Source of the DNA: JABDIY01 sp963803845
Lineage (GTDB): Bacteria > Actinomycetota > Acidimicrobiia > Acidimicrobiales > SZUA-35
Direction: 5' to 3'
NCBI GenBank assembly: GCA_963803845.1
Contig: CAWDNZ010000005.1
Span: 124,001 to 188,000 of the forward strand
DNA: 64,000 bases
Position numbers and translations under genes: made by a program. The notes under the pieces were generated by a model. It saw nothing but the letters and a program-made list of their open reading frames with translations, searched no databases and had not been told where the DNA came from. Shown here one piece after another: positions 52,210-60,896 of this stretch (position 1 is the first letter of the stretch; each line of letters begins with the position of its first letter).

Positions 52210-54576
52210 TCACGCCTCGGTGAGGATGACTTCACATTGCTCGGGTGCTGCGCTAGGTCGACTCGAACGACTTCTTGGTCCATCGACGCAGACGTCGGAG
52301 CCGGCGCCGCCGTCGAAGGTTTCGTCGCCGCTGGCACCGTTGAGATAATCATCTCCGGATCCCCCGTTGAGCTGGTCGTGGCCGCCATTGCCGAGAATGG
52401 CGTCCTTGCCGGCACCACCATTCATGACTTCGCTCTCGGCCCCGCCGTCGAGGGTGTCGTCGCCGATTCCACCGCGAAATTCATCGATGCCTAGACCACC
52501 CCAGAGGTAGTCATCGCCGGAGCCTCCAACAAGGGTGTCGTTCCCTCCATATCCAAGGATGGTGTCGGCGTCGGACCCGCCACTCATGAACTCGTCCTCA
52601 TCGCCGCCGTCGAGGGTGTCCTCTCCGGTACCGCCCAAGTAGGAGTCGATCCCATCACCACCCCAAAGATAATCAGCGCCCGGACCACCCAGCAGGGTGT
52701 CATCACCGCCGTAGCCGGTGATTTGATCGTCGCCTGGCCCCCCATGCATGCGCTCGGCTTCATCGCCTCCTTGGAGAAGGTCGTTGCCCGGGCCGCCCTC
52801 GTAGAGGTCGATGCCAGGGCCGCCCCACAAGTAGTCGTCGCCTTCGCCGCCGAAGAGGCTGTCGTGACCGCTCGACCCCAAAAGTCTATCGTCGCCGGGC
52901 CCACCGGTGAGCTCATCGAAACCCTCGCCGCCGTCGATGACGTCGTGCCCGGTGCCGCCGTCGATCCGGTCGTGCCCGCCCCGACCGCAGATGACGTCAT
53001 TTCCGTCGAGGCCGTTGATGATGTCCGCACCGTCGGTACCCCAGATAATGTCGCCGAACCGGCCGGGCTGTTGTCCGAGCGCCAAGTAGACGCTGACCGG
53101 GTAACCCTGGCATTCGTGAGCGATGGAGACTTCGTTGCAGCCGATCTGGCGGACTGCAGTCATCTCACCTTTGTCATCGGCCGGATCAGGGCCAATGTCG
53201 GGGACTCCTTGGTCCGATTCCCCGTTGTCGGTTGTTTGCGTCGATACGACGCATATGGCGTTTAATCCGGGCGTGAGCGGGGGGACCATGTGGTCGAAGA
53301 GGTGCCGGACTCCGAACTTCGGCTGCTCGTCGTCGGGGTTCACCGAGGTCGGGACCACCGTTGCGACTTGGTTGCCGCCAGCGCCGGTGACGAAGATTTC
53401 CACCGTCAGATTAGCGTTGGCCGTGTCAGCGAGCGCCCATCCGGTGATGCGAATGTTGTCGCCGGCTTGTTCGGTCATGGTGATCGCACCCACGGGTTCG
53501 ATAAAGCCAAGATCGACCTCGATACACCCGAGGCTCATATTTGCCCCGTCGGTGTCGGGCGCATTGTTAGCGGTGACACACACCGAGTGCACCCCGTTCC
53601 CGAGCGGCCCGAAGGACTGGGAGAACCCGTGAATCTCACCGTTGTCGATGTCGTCGTTGCTTTCAGGCCACAGCATCGCAGCGGAAACGGTTGCGTTCTG
53701 CGACGCAAGACCGTGCTCAATCAGGATGTCGACCGTAATGGGGTCATCGATATCGGGGTCCACGGCATAGCCGCTGACCGTAAGTCCGGTGTCGTCGCCG
53801 GTGACGTCGAATGCGCCGATTGGGGAAACAGCAGTCTCCAGGTCGACCGGATCATTCGTGTACCAAGCCGTAGCGCCGTCGGCTCCGGCGTTGGTTAATG
53901 TGAGATGAGGATGGTTGTCATGATTAGGGACACCGCATTGCCGCATTTCTGATGACGAGGTGCGGGATCTGTCGGAATTGAAGCGACCCGGATCCCAGCA
54001 GCGGTCGTTCCACAGGATCTGCATGATCCCCATACTGCGGGCCCGGTACGCCGGCTCGCCGTCGATTGACTCCAGGAGATAGTCCACAACGGCGTCGCCC
54101 AGGGCGATCCCCTCCGGTGTTGGACTGTTGAAGCCGCCGCCGACCATCACGTCGAGAGCGCGGCCGCTGGCGTGCGTGGACCAGCACGTGCTGTAAGACG
54201 GCCGCCATGCGCCGTTGCAGTCAGGGTTGGAGCTCGACTCGGAGTTGATGTTACGACACGCGAAGCCGCCGATGGACTTGATGTCGGGGAACCGTTCTTT
54301 GAGGTGTGTCGACAGTTCAGACCGGCCCCGTCGGTGCTTGCTCGAGTTGTCCACACCGCAGACTTCCTCCATCGATCCGCTCAATGATCGTGACCCGGTG
54401 CCGTAGCCGTCGACTTCGGCTAAGGAGGTGTTTTCAGCTGCGAGTTGGTCTACTTGGGCGGTGGCAGCGAATGCGGTATTTCCCGTGACTGGGTTGAGGA
54501 CGACCGCACCTAGTGCGACCGGAAGGAAGATCGCCCAGAACAATAGAGATCGCGTTGGAACCCACTGCCGCCGCAT
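52210..54576 (-). CDS. Secreted protein with M15/extensin-like domain and RTX calcium-binding repeats
   Basis: 788 residues. A signal peptide (residues ~8-30, hydrophobic, ending before ATAQVDQ) is followed by an N-terminal hydrolase-like domain: STHASGRALDVMVGG (SxHxxGxAxD) and NHDNHPHLTL supply zinc ligands of the LAS/M15 peptidase fold. A middle region has Ig-like text (residues ~235-520). The last ~230 residues contain about 20 GGxGxDxLxG nonapeptide repeats, which bind calcium in RTX proteins. The role may be cell-wall or peptide hydrolysis outside the cell. The start has no strong ribosome site; an inverted repeat lies just upstream. Confidence 0.85.
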   Translation of the reverse strand: MRRQWVPTRSLLFWAIFLPVALGAVVLNPVTGNTAFAATAQVDQLAAENTSLAEVDGYGTGSRSLSGSMEEVCGVDNSSKHRRGRSELSTHLKERFPDIKSIGGFACRNINSESSSNPDCNGAWRPSYSTCWSTHASGRALDVMVGGGFNSPTPEGIALGDAVVDYLLESIDGEPAYRARSMGIMQILWNDRCWDPGRFNSDRSRTSSSEMRQCGVPNHDNHPHLTLTNAGADGATAWYTNDPVDLETAVSPIGAFDVTGDDTGLTVSGYAVDPDIDDPITVDILIEHGLASQNATVSAAMLWPESNDDIDNGEIHGFSQSFGPLGNGVHSVCVTANNAPDTDGANMSLGCIEVDLGFIEPVGAITMTEQAGDNIRITGWALADTANANLTVEIFVTGAGGNQVATVVPTSVNPDDEQPKFGVRHLFDHMVPPLTPGLNAICVVSTQTTDNGESDQGVPDIGPDPADDKGEMTAVRQIGCNEVSIAHECQGYPVSVYLALGQQPGRFGDIIWGTDGADIINGLDGNDVICGRGGHDRIDGGTGHDVIDGGEGFDELTGGPGDDRLLGSSGHDSLFGGEGDDYLWGGPGIDLYEGGPGNDLLQGGDEAERMHGGPGDDQITGYGGDDTLLGGPGADYLWGGDGIDSYLGGTGEDTLDGGDEDEFMSGGSDADTILGYGGNDTLVGGSGDDYLWGGLGIDEFRGGIGDDTLDGGAESEVMNGGAGKDAILGNGGHDQLNGGSGDDYLNGASGDETFDGGAGSDVCVDGPRSRSSRPSAAPEQCEVILTEA

Positions 54577-54602
54577 TGCAACCACAGTACGTAGTCATAC
54601 GC

Positions 54603-54637
54603 TGGCCAAATATGAGTAAACCACCCCAATTTGGCCA
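54603..54637. repeat. Inverted repeat upstream of the RTX protein gene
   Basis: TGGCCAAAT (54603-54611) and ATTTGGCCA (54629-54637) are exact reverse complements separated by 17 bases, about 30-60 bases upstream of the minus-strand start. This could be a regulator site or a promoter-associated hairpin. Centre-to-centre distance is 26 bases, so a dimer spanning two turns is possible. Confidence 0.5.
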
Positions 54638-54693
54638 CACCAAGTGGTGAAATGAGGTTTCCGGCGTCGAGGACTCGCGGTTCGAAGCCGGAG

Positions 54694-54960
54694 TTACTTG
54701 CCCGTGCGCTCACGATGCGCGCACCCTGGCCAGCAACACGGCCGACGCTGGCCTTCTTCCAGTTCCTCCCGGGTTCGGCGAATTCTGCGTTCTCGAGTTT
54801 GCTGCTGCTTGGCGTCTTCAACCCAGCAGATGAACTCGTTTCGCGCCAGCGGCGTGATGTCGGACCATGCCGCGAGTGCTGTCGCACTGGTTATCAGCGT
54901 GTCGCAGAGGTCACCGGGAAGCTTGTGTACCACCCCACCTGGCACTCGCAGGACGCTCAC
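54694..54960 (-). CDS. YdeI/OmpD-associated small protein
   Basis: 88 residues. ITPLARNEFICWVEDAKQQQ, TRERRIRRTREELEEGQRRP and the end CCWPGCAHRERTGK match the short actinobacterial form of the YdeI/OmpD-associated family, complete for that form. Function is not established; some members relate to antimicrobial peptide resistance. A CCxxxC group at the C-terminus may bind metal. It lies 12 bases downstream of the other small conserved gene on the minus strand, so the two may be co-transcribed. Confidence 0.78.
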   Translation of the reverse strand: MSVLRVPGGVVHKLPGDLCDTLITSATALAAWSDITPLARNEFICWVEDAKQQQTRERRIRRTREELEEGQRRPCCWPGCAHRERTGK

Positions 54961-54972
54961 GGTTCTCTGCCC

Positions 54973-55209
54973 TCAACTCTCCGGAAGCGAAGCGAAATCC
55001 TTTTTCGCTGCGAGATACCAACGCATGCCTGAAATCGGGCGCTTCCACCGGCCTTTCATTTCATCGCGTGCTGGACCGTGAGAGGAGTCTCCGCTGGCGA
55101 CCATCTCCTTGAGATGGCGGTCTTGGGCCTTGATGACCTCGTCGGCGGACTCGCCGCGATGCTCGTGATCGCACGGCCCTCCGAGTTGCTTGCAGGTCAT
55201 GGTCTTCAT
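54973..55209 (-). CDS. DUF1059-like small conserved protein
   Basis: 78 residues. MKTMTCKQLGGPCDHEHRGE, followed by SADEVIKAQDRHLKEMVASG, matches the DUF1059 pattern of a Cys-containing start and a conserved AQDRHL segment; the C-terminal RWKRPISGMRWYLAAKKDF is typical of the longer form. Function is unknown. It appears to be first of a two-gene minus-strand unit with the YdeI-like gene. Confidence 0.78.
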   Translation of the reverse strand: MKTMTCKQLGGPCDHEHRGESADEVIKAQDRHLKEMVASGDSSHGPARDEMKGRWKRPISGMRWYLAAKKDFASLPES

Positions 55210-55514
55210 GTATCTACGCTTCCCTGTCTACGACGGCGCATGAGCGCTCGCCGGTCAGTCATTTCTTGCTTCCTTCGGCGTCGGCTGTGGGCTCATATCG
55301 AGCGGCTTCGCAGAGTCGCGGTCGATGATGTCACGGGTCCTCCGAAGCTGGCTGAGCTCGACAATCTCTCTCGACTTCATCCCCACAAACGCTAGCTCCT
55401 GTCAGGCGGGGACGACGCGAAGCGAGCAGGTTTCAAAATCTCGAACTCGTTGCGGTCCGGGTCCGCCGGAGCGGTGATCTTTCCGGACTCGAAACCGCTT
55501 TGTAGAGTGGGGCG
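55210..55514. other. Gap with a leaderless-type promoter at its right end
   Basis: No supported gene lies in these 305 bases; a plus-strand frame ending at 55395 reads FLRRRLWAHIERLRRVAVDD but matches nothing I know. TAGAGT (55503-55508) ends six bases before the ATG at 55515 without a Shine-Dalgarno sequence, repeating the pattern at psuK and nadR. Confidence 0.5.
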
Positions 55515-56165
55515 ATGAGCGATGAGTTGTTGAGCGGGGATGAGATTCGGGCCATGGCCGGGCTTGAGGACTGGCGGGCGATGTACGGGGCCCTCGAGGC
55601 GCGCTACCGCACAGGGAACTTCGCCGCGGGGCTGACTTTCGTGAACCGTGTCGGTGTCGCAGCCGAAGAGGCAAACCACCATCCGGATCTGCGGCTGTCC
55701 TACTCCTATGTCCATGTCCTGCTCACGAGTCACGACGTGGGTGGGAAGACGTTGCGCGACGTGGAGTTGGCGCGGCGGATCAGCGGGATCGCGTCGGAGC
55801 TTGGCCTGGCTGCTGAGCCGCGCGCAGTACAGCGCCTAGAGCTCGGGCTCGACACCTGGGCAATCGACGAGGTCAAACCCTTTTGGCAGTCGGTCCTGGC
55901 CATGACCGACAGTGGGGCCGACGAGCTCAGCGACGCGGAGGGCGACAATCCGACCATTTGGTTTCAGGAGGCGACTGCCGCCACCGAGCAGCGCTGGCAC
56001 CTGGATCTCCGCGTGCCAGCGGAGGTCGCAGAGGAACGGATCGCAGCTGCGCTCGCTGCGGGCGGCACGATCGTTTCCGATGCAGAGGCGCCGCGTTTCA
56101 CTGTGCTCGCTGATCCACAGGGCAACAAGGTGTGCATCTGCACCCACGTCACTCGCAACGACTGA
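55515..56165 (+). CDS. Pterin-4a-carbinolamine dehydratase fused to a VOC-like domain
   Basis: 216 residues. Residues ~1-98 are a PCD/DCoH domain with the active-site pattern EANHHPDLRLSYSYVHVLLT and the trailing SHDVGG. Residues ~100-215 resemble a glyoxalase/VOC half-module (QRWHLDLRVPAEVAEERI and APRFTVLADPQGNKVCI). PCD recycles the carbinolamine formed by aromatic amino-acid hydroxylases or acts in molybdopterin-linked metabolism. The VOC half is a known type of fusion in actinobacteria; its role is unclear. The start probably belongs to a leaderless mRNA. Confidence 0.82.
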   Translation: MSDELLSGDEIRAMAGLEDWRAMYGALEARYRTGNFAAGLTFVNRVGVAAEEANHHPDLRLSYSYVHVLLTSHDVGGKTLRDVELARRISGIASELGLAAEPRAVQRLELGLDTWAIDEVKPFWQSVLAMTDSGADELSDAEGDNPTIWFQEATAATEQRWHLDLRVPAEVAEERIAAALAAGGTIVSDAEAPRFTVLADPQGNKVCICTHVTRND

Positions 56166-56257
56166 AGGTCGTCGACGATCCAGGATTGCGGTGAGCCTCG
56201 TCGCGGAGGATGTCGGCTCGCGGCTACGGGCGAGGTCGTGTGCCGGTCAACAGCGAC

Positions 56258-56749
56258 TCAGCGATCGGCGGCGCGATCGCTGTACGCCTCGAGGAGCCGC
56301 GGACCGTCGAGGTCCCGAATGAAGGGCAGGGGATCGATCCCTTCGGTGATGATGAAGTCTGTGACCGCCCCAATGACTGTCGCTGCCAGATCGGCAGGGT
56401 CCCACGGTTTCGCTATGTAGTGATCGAGGTCAGCCTGGTTTACGGCACGGATCGTGTCGGCGTGATCTGCTTGACCCGTGACGAGCACCTTGCGCGTAGC
56501 GGCGGTCTCGGGCGACATATTGAGCTCGACGAGGAAATCGACGCCGGTGGTGCCGGGAAGGCGGTGGTCGGCGAGCACCAGGGCGAGTTGATCGCCATCG
56601 GCGGCGATGTCATCGAGTGCGGCGCGAGCGTCGGTGACATCGTCGGCGGTCTCGAGCCGAAGGGTTTCGGCTAGCGACTCGAGATCGCGCCGCAGGGCGT
56701 CGCGCACCTCGGCTTCGTCCTCGACGATGAGTACGGCGAGTCGTTTCAT
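56258..56749 (-). CDS. Response regulator, single receiver domain
   Basis: 163 residues. VLIVEDEAEVRDALRRDL carries the acidic metal-binding residues, LVLADHRLPGTTG holds the phosphoacceptor aspartate, KVLVTGQADH carries the conserved Thr, and DHYIAKPWDP contains the conserved lysine. The ~25-residue tail has no DNA-binding or output domain, so it probably passes phosphate to a partner or acts by protein contact. Its ATG overlaps the histidine kinase stop, and the two with the transporter gene form one unit. Confidence 0.9.
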   Translation of the reverse strand: MKRLAVLIVEDEAEVRDALRRDLESLAETLRLETADDVTDARAALDDIAADGDQLALVLADHRLPGTTGVDFLVELNMSPETAATRKVLVTGQADHADTIRAVNQADLDHYIAKPWDPADLAATVIGAVTDFIITEGIDPLPFIRDLDGPRLLEAYSDRAADR

Positions 56750-58719
56750 TCCCTTACCTCATTTTGTTCGATCGTTCCTTCGATAGGCAGCACGACGGTC
56801 GCCACGGTGCCGCCGCTTTCCTGGCTGCTGGTGAGATCGATCGTGCCGCGATGGGCCTCGGTTATCTGGCGGCAGATCGACAGTCCCAGCCCCGACCCGA
56901 ACCTGACGTTCCCGTGTTTGGTGGTGAAGTGCGGATCGAACAGCTGGTGGCGGGTAGCTGGATCGATGCCCGGTCCGTCGTCGGTGACCCGCACCCGCAC
57001 ATGGCTTGGGTCGGGTGCGTCGACATGGACCTGGAGATGACCACCAGGTCCGGCCGCGTCGAGTGCATTCGAGATGAGGTTGGTCCACAGTTGCTGTAGT
57101 TGTCCTGGCCTCACCGCTGCCGACGGGACCGGCTCATACGTTCGCTCGACGGTCGCAGTTTTGAGGCGATGGCCGAGAAGTCGGAGGGCGTCCTCGACGG
57201 TTTCGGTGATGTCGATGTCGGCCACGATCGGGCTGTCCTCGCCGCCTCGCAGATACGCCCGCAGGCTCTGCACAAGATCGGAGATGCGAGCTGACGCCGT
57301 CGTGATATTCCGCAGCTCGGTGCCGAGTTGGTGGGCGGCAGTCAGCCGATCGATCGAAGCGCTGGAGCCGGCCAAGGCTTCGGCTTCGTCCGGATCGGTT
57401 ACACCGGCACCCACGAGGCGCTCCGCTAGCGATCGATTACCGAGGCGCTCACCGATCGCCCGCCGGGCTGCCCGGAGGTCGGCGGACGCAACAGCGTCAG
57501 CGCCACGCGCCCGGTCGACTCGGTCCAAGATCTCTTTGTCGTCCAGAAGGTCCTCGACGTCAGTGCCCAAATGCTCCGCAGCCCGGGTGAGGGCAGCCGT
57601 CGGGTTGTTGAGCTCGTGGGCGATACCGGCGGCGAGCTCGCCGAGCGTGGCCATCCGAGCCTGCTGAATCAACTTGGCCTGAGCTTCCTCCAGGGCGACG
57701 AGCGCCTCGGCGAGCTGGTCACGTTCGGTCTCCAGCGATGCATTGAGTACGTCGATTCGAACCTGCAGGTCGTCTGCGTCGCGAAGGCGGTTTGCGAGGG
57801 TGTTGACGAGCGTCCGGGTCAGGAGTGGACCGACATCAGACTCGGCGGCCACCGCGTGAGCGAGCTGGCCAAGGGTGAGCGGCAGAGCACGGACCTCGGT
57901 GACAGCGCGCACCTCTAGGAAGGCACGTCGCTGTGTTGCCAGGGAGAGCAGCCCGACGATTGGACCGGTGCCGTCATAGTGGACGGTTCGATCGCCGGCA
58001 TCGGTGTGCCGTCGTAACTCGACCTTGCCGTCGAGGATCACGTAGATCCCGCCCACATCGGCACCTTGTTCGAGCAGGACGGATCCCGGGCTTAGGCGAA
58101 GGCGGGGCGGATGGCCGAGGACTTGATCGAGGGCGGCTACCAGCCGATCGACCACCTCGTCGGGGCCGAGCTGGGGTTCGAGGAGCACATGGCGGGAGTC
58201 GTCGTTGCCGGAGCCGGGGGCGGCTCGGCGTTGGTCGATGCGATGCTGGGCCCGTGTCCGATCGTCGGCCTCGATCAGGTCGCCGTATGCGTTGAGCCCA
58301 TCGGGGTCGTGTTCGACGTGGTAGGTCGAGAGCTGAGCACGCAGTTGTTCGCGCAGCCCGAAGCGAGACCAGGGGCGAGTCAGCATGCCGTGAACTGCGC
58401 CGCGGGAGAGGGCAGCGTCGACATTGCTGAGCGACGTGGCCTGGGTAACCAGTACCCGCCGCGTGCGGGACAGGACGGGATCGGCGTGCATCGCTAGGGC
58501 GAACTCGGCTCCTGTCATGCCCGGCAGGGTGCGTTCAACGAACGCCACCGGCAACTTGCCGCCGTCGGCGACAATCTTATGGGCGACGGAAAGACCCTCT
58601 TCCGCCGAAGGTACACCGACAATCTCCGCCGACTCGCCAACGAGCTTGGTCAGGTCGTCGATCATGGTTGTTCGGAGGTCGTCGTCGTATTCGACCACGA
58701 GGAGGCACGGTCGGGTCAC
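56746..58719 (-). CDS. Hybrid sensor histidine kinase with degenerate receiver and cNMP-binding-like domain
   Basis: 657 residues. An N-terminal receiver-like domain (residues 1-120) has VAFVERTLPGMTG, where Glu replaces the phosphoacceptor Asp, so it is a pseudo-receiver. A cyclic-nucleotide-binding-like domain (~180-300, LRLSPGSVLLEQGADVGGIY) follows, then a coiled coil, the DHp box GELAAGIAHELNNPTAAL and the ATPase domain (NLISNALDAAG; DDGPGIDP; GSGLGLSICRQI). It should autophosphorylate and signal to the receiver encoded next. The GTG start overlaps the transporter stop. No membrane segment is visible, so it senses an intracellular signal. Confidence 0.85.
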   Translation of the reverse strand: MTRPCLLVVEYDDDLRTTMIDDLTKLVGESAEIVGVPSAEEGLSVAHKIVADGGKLPVAFVERTLPGMTGAEFALAMHADPVLSRTRRVLVTQATSLSNVDAALSRGAVHGMLTRPWSRFGLREQLRAQLSTYHVEHDPDGLNAYGDLIEADDRTRAQHRIDQRRAAPGSGNDDSRHVLLEPQLGPDEVVDRLVAALDQVLGHPPRLRLSPGSVLLEQGADVGGIYVILDGKVELRRHTDAGDRTVHYDGTGPIVGLLSLATQRRAFLEVRAVTEVRALPLTLGQLAHAVAAESDVGPLLTRTLVNTLANRLRDADDLQVRIDVLNASLETERDQLAEALVALEEAQAKLIQQARMATLGELAAGIAHELNNPTAALTRAAEHLGTDVEDLLDDKEILDRVDRARGADAVASADLRAARRAIGERLGNRSLAERLVGAGVTDPDEAEALAGSSASIDRLTAAHQLGTELRNITTASARISDLVQSLRAYLRGGEDSPIVADIDITETVEDALRLLGHRLKTATVERTYEPVPSAAVRPGQLQQLWTNLISNALDAAGPGGHLQVHVDAPDPSHVRVRVTDDGPGIDPATRHQLFDPHFTTKHGNVRFGSGLGLSICRQITEAHRGTIDLTSSQESGGTVATVVLPIEGTIEQNEVRE

Positions 58720-60143
58720 GGCAACAGCCCAATCGCGTCCCAAACGGGCGGCGCGACGAAAGCCACGAGGACCGCCCCGATTGCGCCGAGGACAATGCCG
58801 CTGCGGGCGAGGTCCCGTGTTTGGACGCTTCCGGTGGCGAACGCAATCGCATTCGGGGGAGTGCTGACCGGTAGCGCCATCGCAAGTGAGCAGGCGACTG
58901 CGATCACAACTGCGGCGAGCGCCGGATCGAGGTCGATCTCGCTCGACGCCGCAAGGCTCACCCCGATGGGAATCAACAGGTTGGCCGTGGCGGAGTTGGA
59001 GATCACGGTGCTCATGATGAGGGCGAACAGCACCAGGCCGCCGACCAGGGCGAGTCGGGGCAGGTTCGACCAATTGACAAGCCCGACGAGCCATACGTCG
59101 AGTCCCGACGCGGCTACGCCGGATCCGAGTGCGATGCCACCACCGACCAGCCAGAGTACGTGCCAATTCACCCGGCGAAGGTCGTCGGAATCCATCACCC
59201 CGGTGGCGAGTAGAACGACAACGGGAACGAAACCGACGATCGTGGATGGCACGCCGTGGACCGGTTCGCTGAGCCAGAGGATCACCGTGACAGCGAAGGT
59301 GACGTAGAGGATCCTGGCGTGACGGGATCGGTCGAAGTCTCCGCCGATGTGGACGTTGACCTCGTCGGCCTCGGCGGGGAACTGCCGCACGATTAGGAGC
59401 CAGGCTGCGCCGAGGATCACCACCACGATCGGCACGGCGAGGGCCATCCAGGTGAGGAAGTCGATCCGGATACCCTCGTCGGCGAGACGTCCGAGCGCGA
59501 TCGCATTCGGTGGTGAACCGACCGGGGTGCCGAGCCCACCGATGTTGGCGGCCACCGGTATTGAGAGTGTCAGGCCTGTGCGGAGCGGATCGGTGGGAGC
59601 GAGCGTGGCGGACACCGGGAGGATGACAGCCATCAATGCCGCTGTGGTCGCGGTGTTCGACATGAACATCGAGAGCAAGGCTGTGATCATCATCAGGCCA
59701 CCGACCAGAGCTGCCGGATTGCGACCAAAGGGCTTGAGGAGGACCCCGGCGAGGTTGCGATCGAGCCGGAACTTCGCGGATGCGTCGGCCAGGAAGAATC
59801 CACCGAGGAAGAGCATCAGGACAGGATGTGCCAGAGCCCCGTAGAACGTCGTGAACGCCGGCGGCTCGAAACCGTTGGAGACCGAGACGATCGCCTCGTC
59901 GGAGATGAGCGCTATCTCGGAGAAGATGATGAGGGCGGCGGTCGCATAGAGCGGGATCGCCTCGCTGACCCAGAGCACCACCGCCGCTCCGAAGATCGCC
60001 AGCATGCGTCGGCCCTCGACCGAGAGGTCACCGATCGGGAACGTCAGCGGGATGACGGCCCACGCCAACGCCACGCCGATCATCAACTTGTTGCGGGACC
60101 CATCGAAGCCGCCCTCGTTCGTTCGAAAGGTCGGTTTCGGCAC
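58716..60143 (-). CDS. DASS/SLC13-family anion transporter
   Basis: 475 residues with about 11-12 hydrophobic helices. The family halves are recognisable: SNTATTAALMAVILPVSATL (first SNT hairpin) and STVISNSATANLLIPIGVSL (second), with TPVGSPPNAIALGRL and VSTPPNAIAFATG, which form the substrate and sodium sites. DASS carriers import di- or tricarboxylates, sulfate or similar anions with sodium; specificity is not decidable. The start is GTG at 60143 and the stop overlaps the kinase start, so transport and signalling by the two-component pair may be linked, as with dicarboxylate sensing. Confidence 0.88.
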   Translation of the reverse strand: MPKPTFRTNEGGFDGSRNKLMIGVALAWAVIPLTFPIGDLSVEGRRMLAIFGAAVVLWVSEAIPLYATAALIIFSEIALISDEAIVSVSNGFEPPAFTTFYGALAHPVLMLFLGGFFLADASAKFRLDRNLAGVLLKPFGRNPAALVGGLMMITALLSMFMSNTATTAALMAVILPVSATLAPTDPLRTGLTLSIPVAANIGGLGTPVGSPPNAIALGRLADEGIRIDFLTWMALAVPIVVVILGAAWLLIVRQFPAEADEVNVHIGGDFDRSRHARILYVTFAVTVILWLSEPVHGVPSTIVGFVPVVVLLATGVMDSDDLRRVNWHVLWLVGGGIALGSGVAASGLDVWLVGLVNWSNLPRLALVGGLVLFALIMSTVISNSATANLLIPIGVSLAASSEIDLDPALAAVVIAVACSLAMALPVSTPPNAIAFATGSVQTRDLARSGIVLGAIGAVLVAFVAPPVWDAIGLLP

Positions 60144-60272
60144 GACTTGGAGGCTACTGGTCGATGCGCTGGGTGTCCTGGCAATGCCGGCACTTCGGAG
60201 TGGTCTCCCGCATGGTGAGAGCGCCTGGGGTGGTGAGCGGGGCCCCAGGCGTTCACCCGATTTTCGTTGCGG

Positions 60273-60896
60273 TTATCCGGGAAATGCTTCGGCAAATACA
60301 GCAGTCAGCTCTGGAGTTGCCAAGCCGCTGTAGCCACAGAAGTTCACGGTGCCCTCCGAGGCTGTGATCAGGTACTGCTGGCCTTCTTCGAAGTCGAAAC
60401 CGGCAATCAGAGACTCCATGCCGGATTGGGAGTGGAGCACAACTGTGTCGGCATCGCCTCCTGCGTACCAGCGATCGACGTCCAGAGTGATGGTTTCGCC
60501 ATCCACCGCTGTGGTTGTGGCGGCGAATGCCGGGCTCATCGTCGCCAGTATGTCGGCCTGGAGGGGCAGACAGGATGCCATCGCATCGTTGGCGCCGATC
60601 GACAGTTCGAGGGGTGCTTGCGCAACTTCCGTGTCGTTGCCGAGTGAGTAGTAGGCACCACCCGCGGTCGCGAAAGCTGCGGCCGCTGCTGCTACGGCGA
60701 GCCAGCTGGCTCGTCTGAGCAGTGGCCTCTCCAGATCTGGGTGTGGTTTGGTTGGTTGGTCTGTTTGGATAGTGGGGGTGTTCATGATTCGCTCCAAGCG
60801 GTTACGGGACGACGGCGTCGTCGGTGGTTCAACAGCCACATGGGATGGAGCCGGATCGATTGCCGCTATGCGATTGCGAAGTGGGTCCTCGTTCAC
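60273..60896 (-). CDS. Membrane-anchored protein, probable anti-sigma partner
   Basis: 207 residues. A cytoplasmic-looking N-terminus of ~65 residues is followed by one hydrophobic helix (ASWLAVAAAAAAFATAGGAY) and an extracellular domain of ~120 residues with two Cys (ASCLPLQADIL, VNFCGYSGL). The GTG start overlaps the ECF sigma factor stop. That order and topology fit an anti-sigma factor or a lipoprotein-like regulator, although no zinc HxxxCxxC motif is present. The extracellular sequence YLITASEGTVNFCGYSG is reminiscent of netrin-like domains found in such proteins; this is only a pattern impression. Confidence 0.65.
   Translation of the reverse strand: MNEDPLRNRIAAIDPAPSHVAVEPPTTPSSRNRLERIMNTPTIQTDQPTKPHPDLERPLLRRASWLAVAAAAAAFATAGGAYYSLGNDTEVAQAPLELSIGANDAMASCLPLQADILATMSPAFAATTTAVDGETITLDVDRWYAGGDADTVVLHSQSGMESLIAGFDFEEGQQYLITASEGTVNFCGYSGLATPELTAVFAEAFPG

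Noticed and set aside
52723..53265. Plus-strand Val/Ala-rich frame in the RTX gene
   Set aside because: It is the antisense reading of the Gly/Asp repeats, which gives regular but meaningless Val/Ala text.
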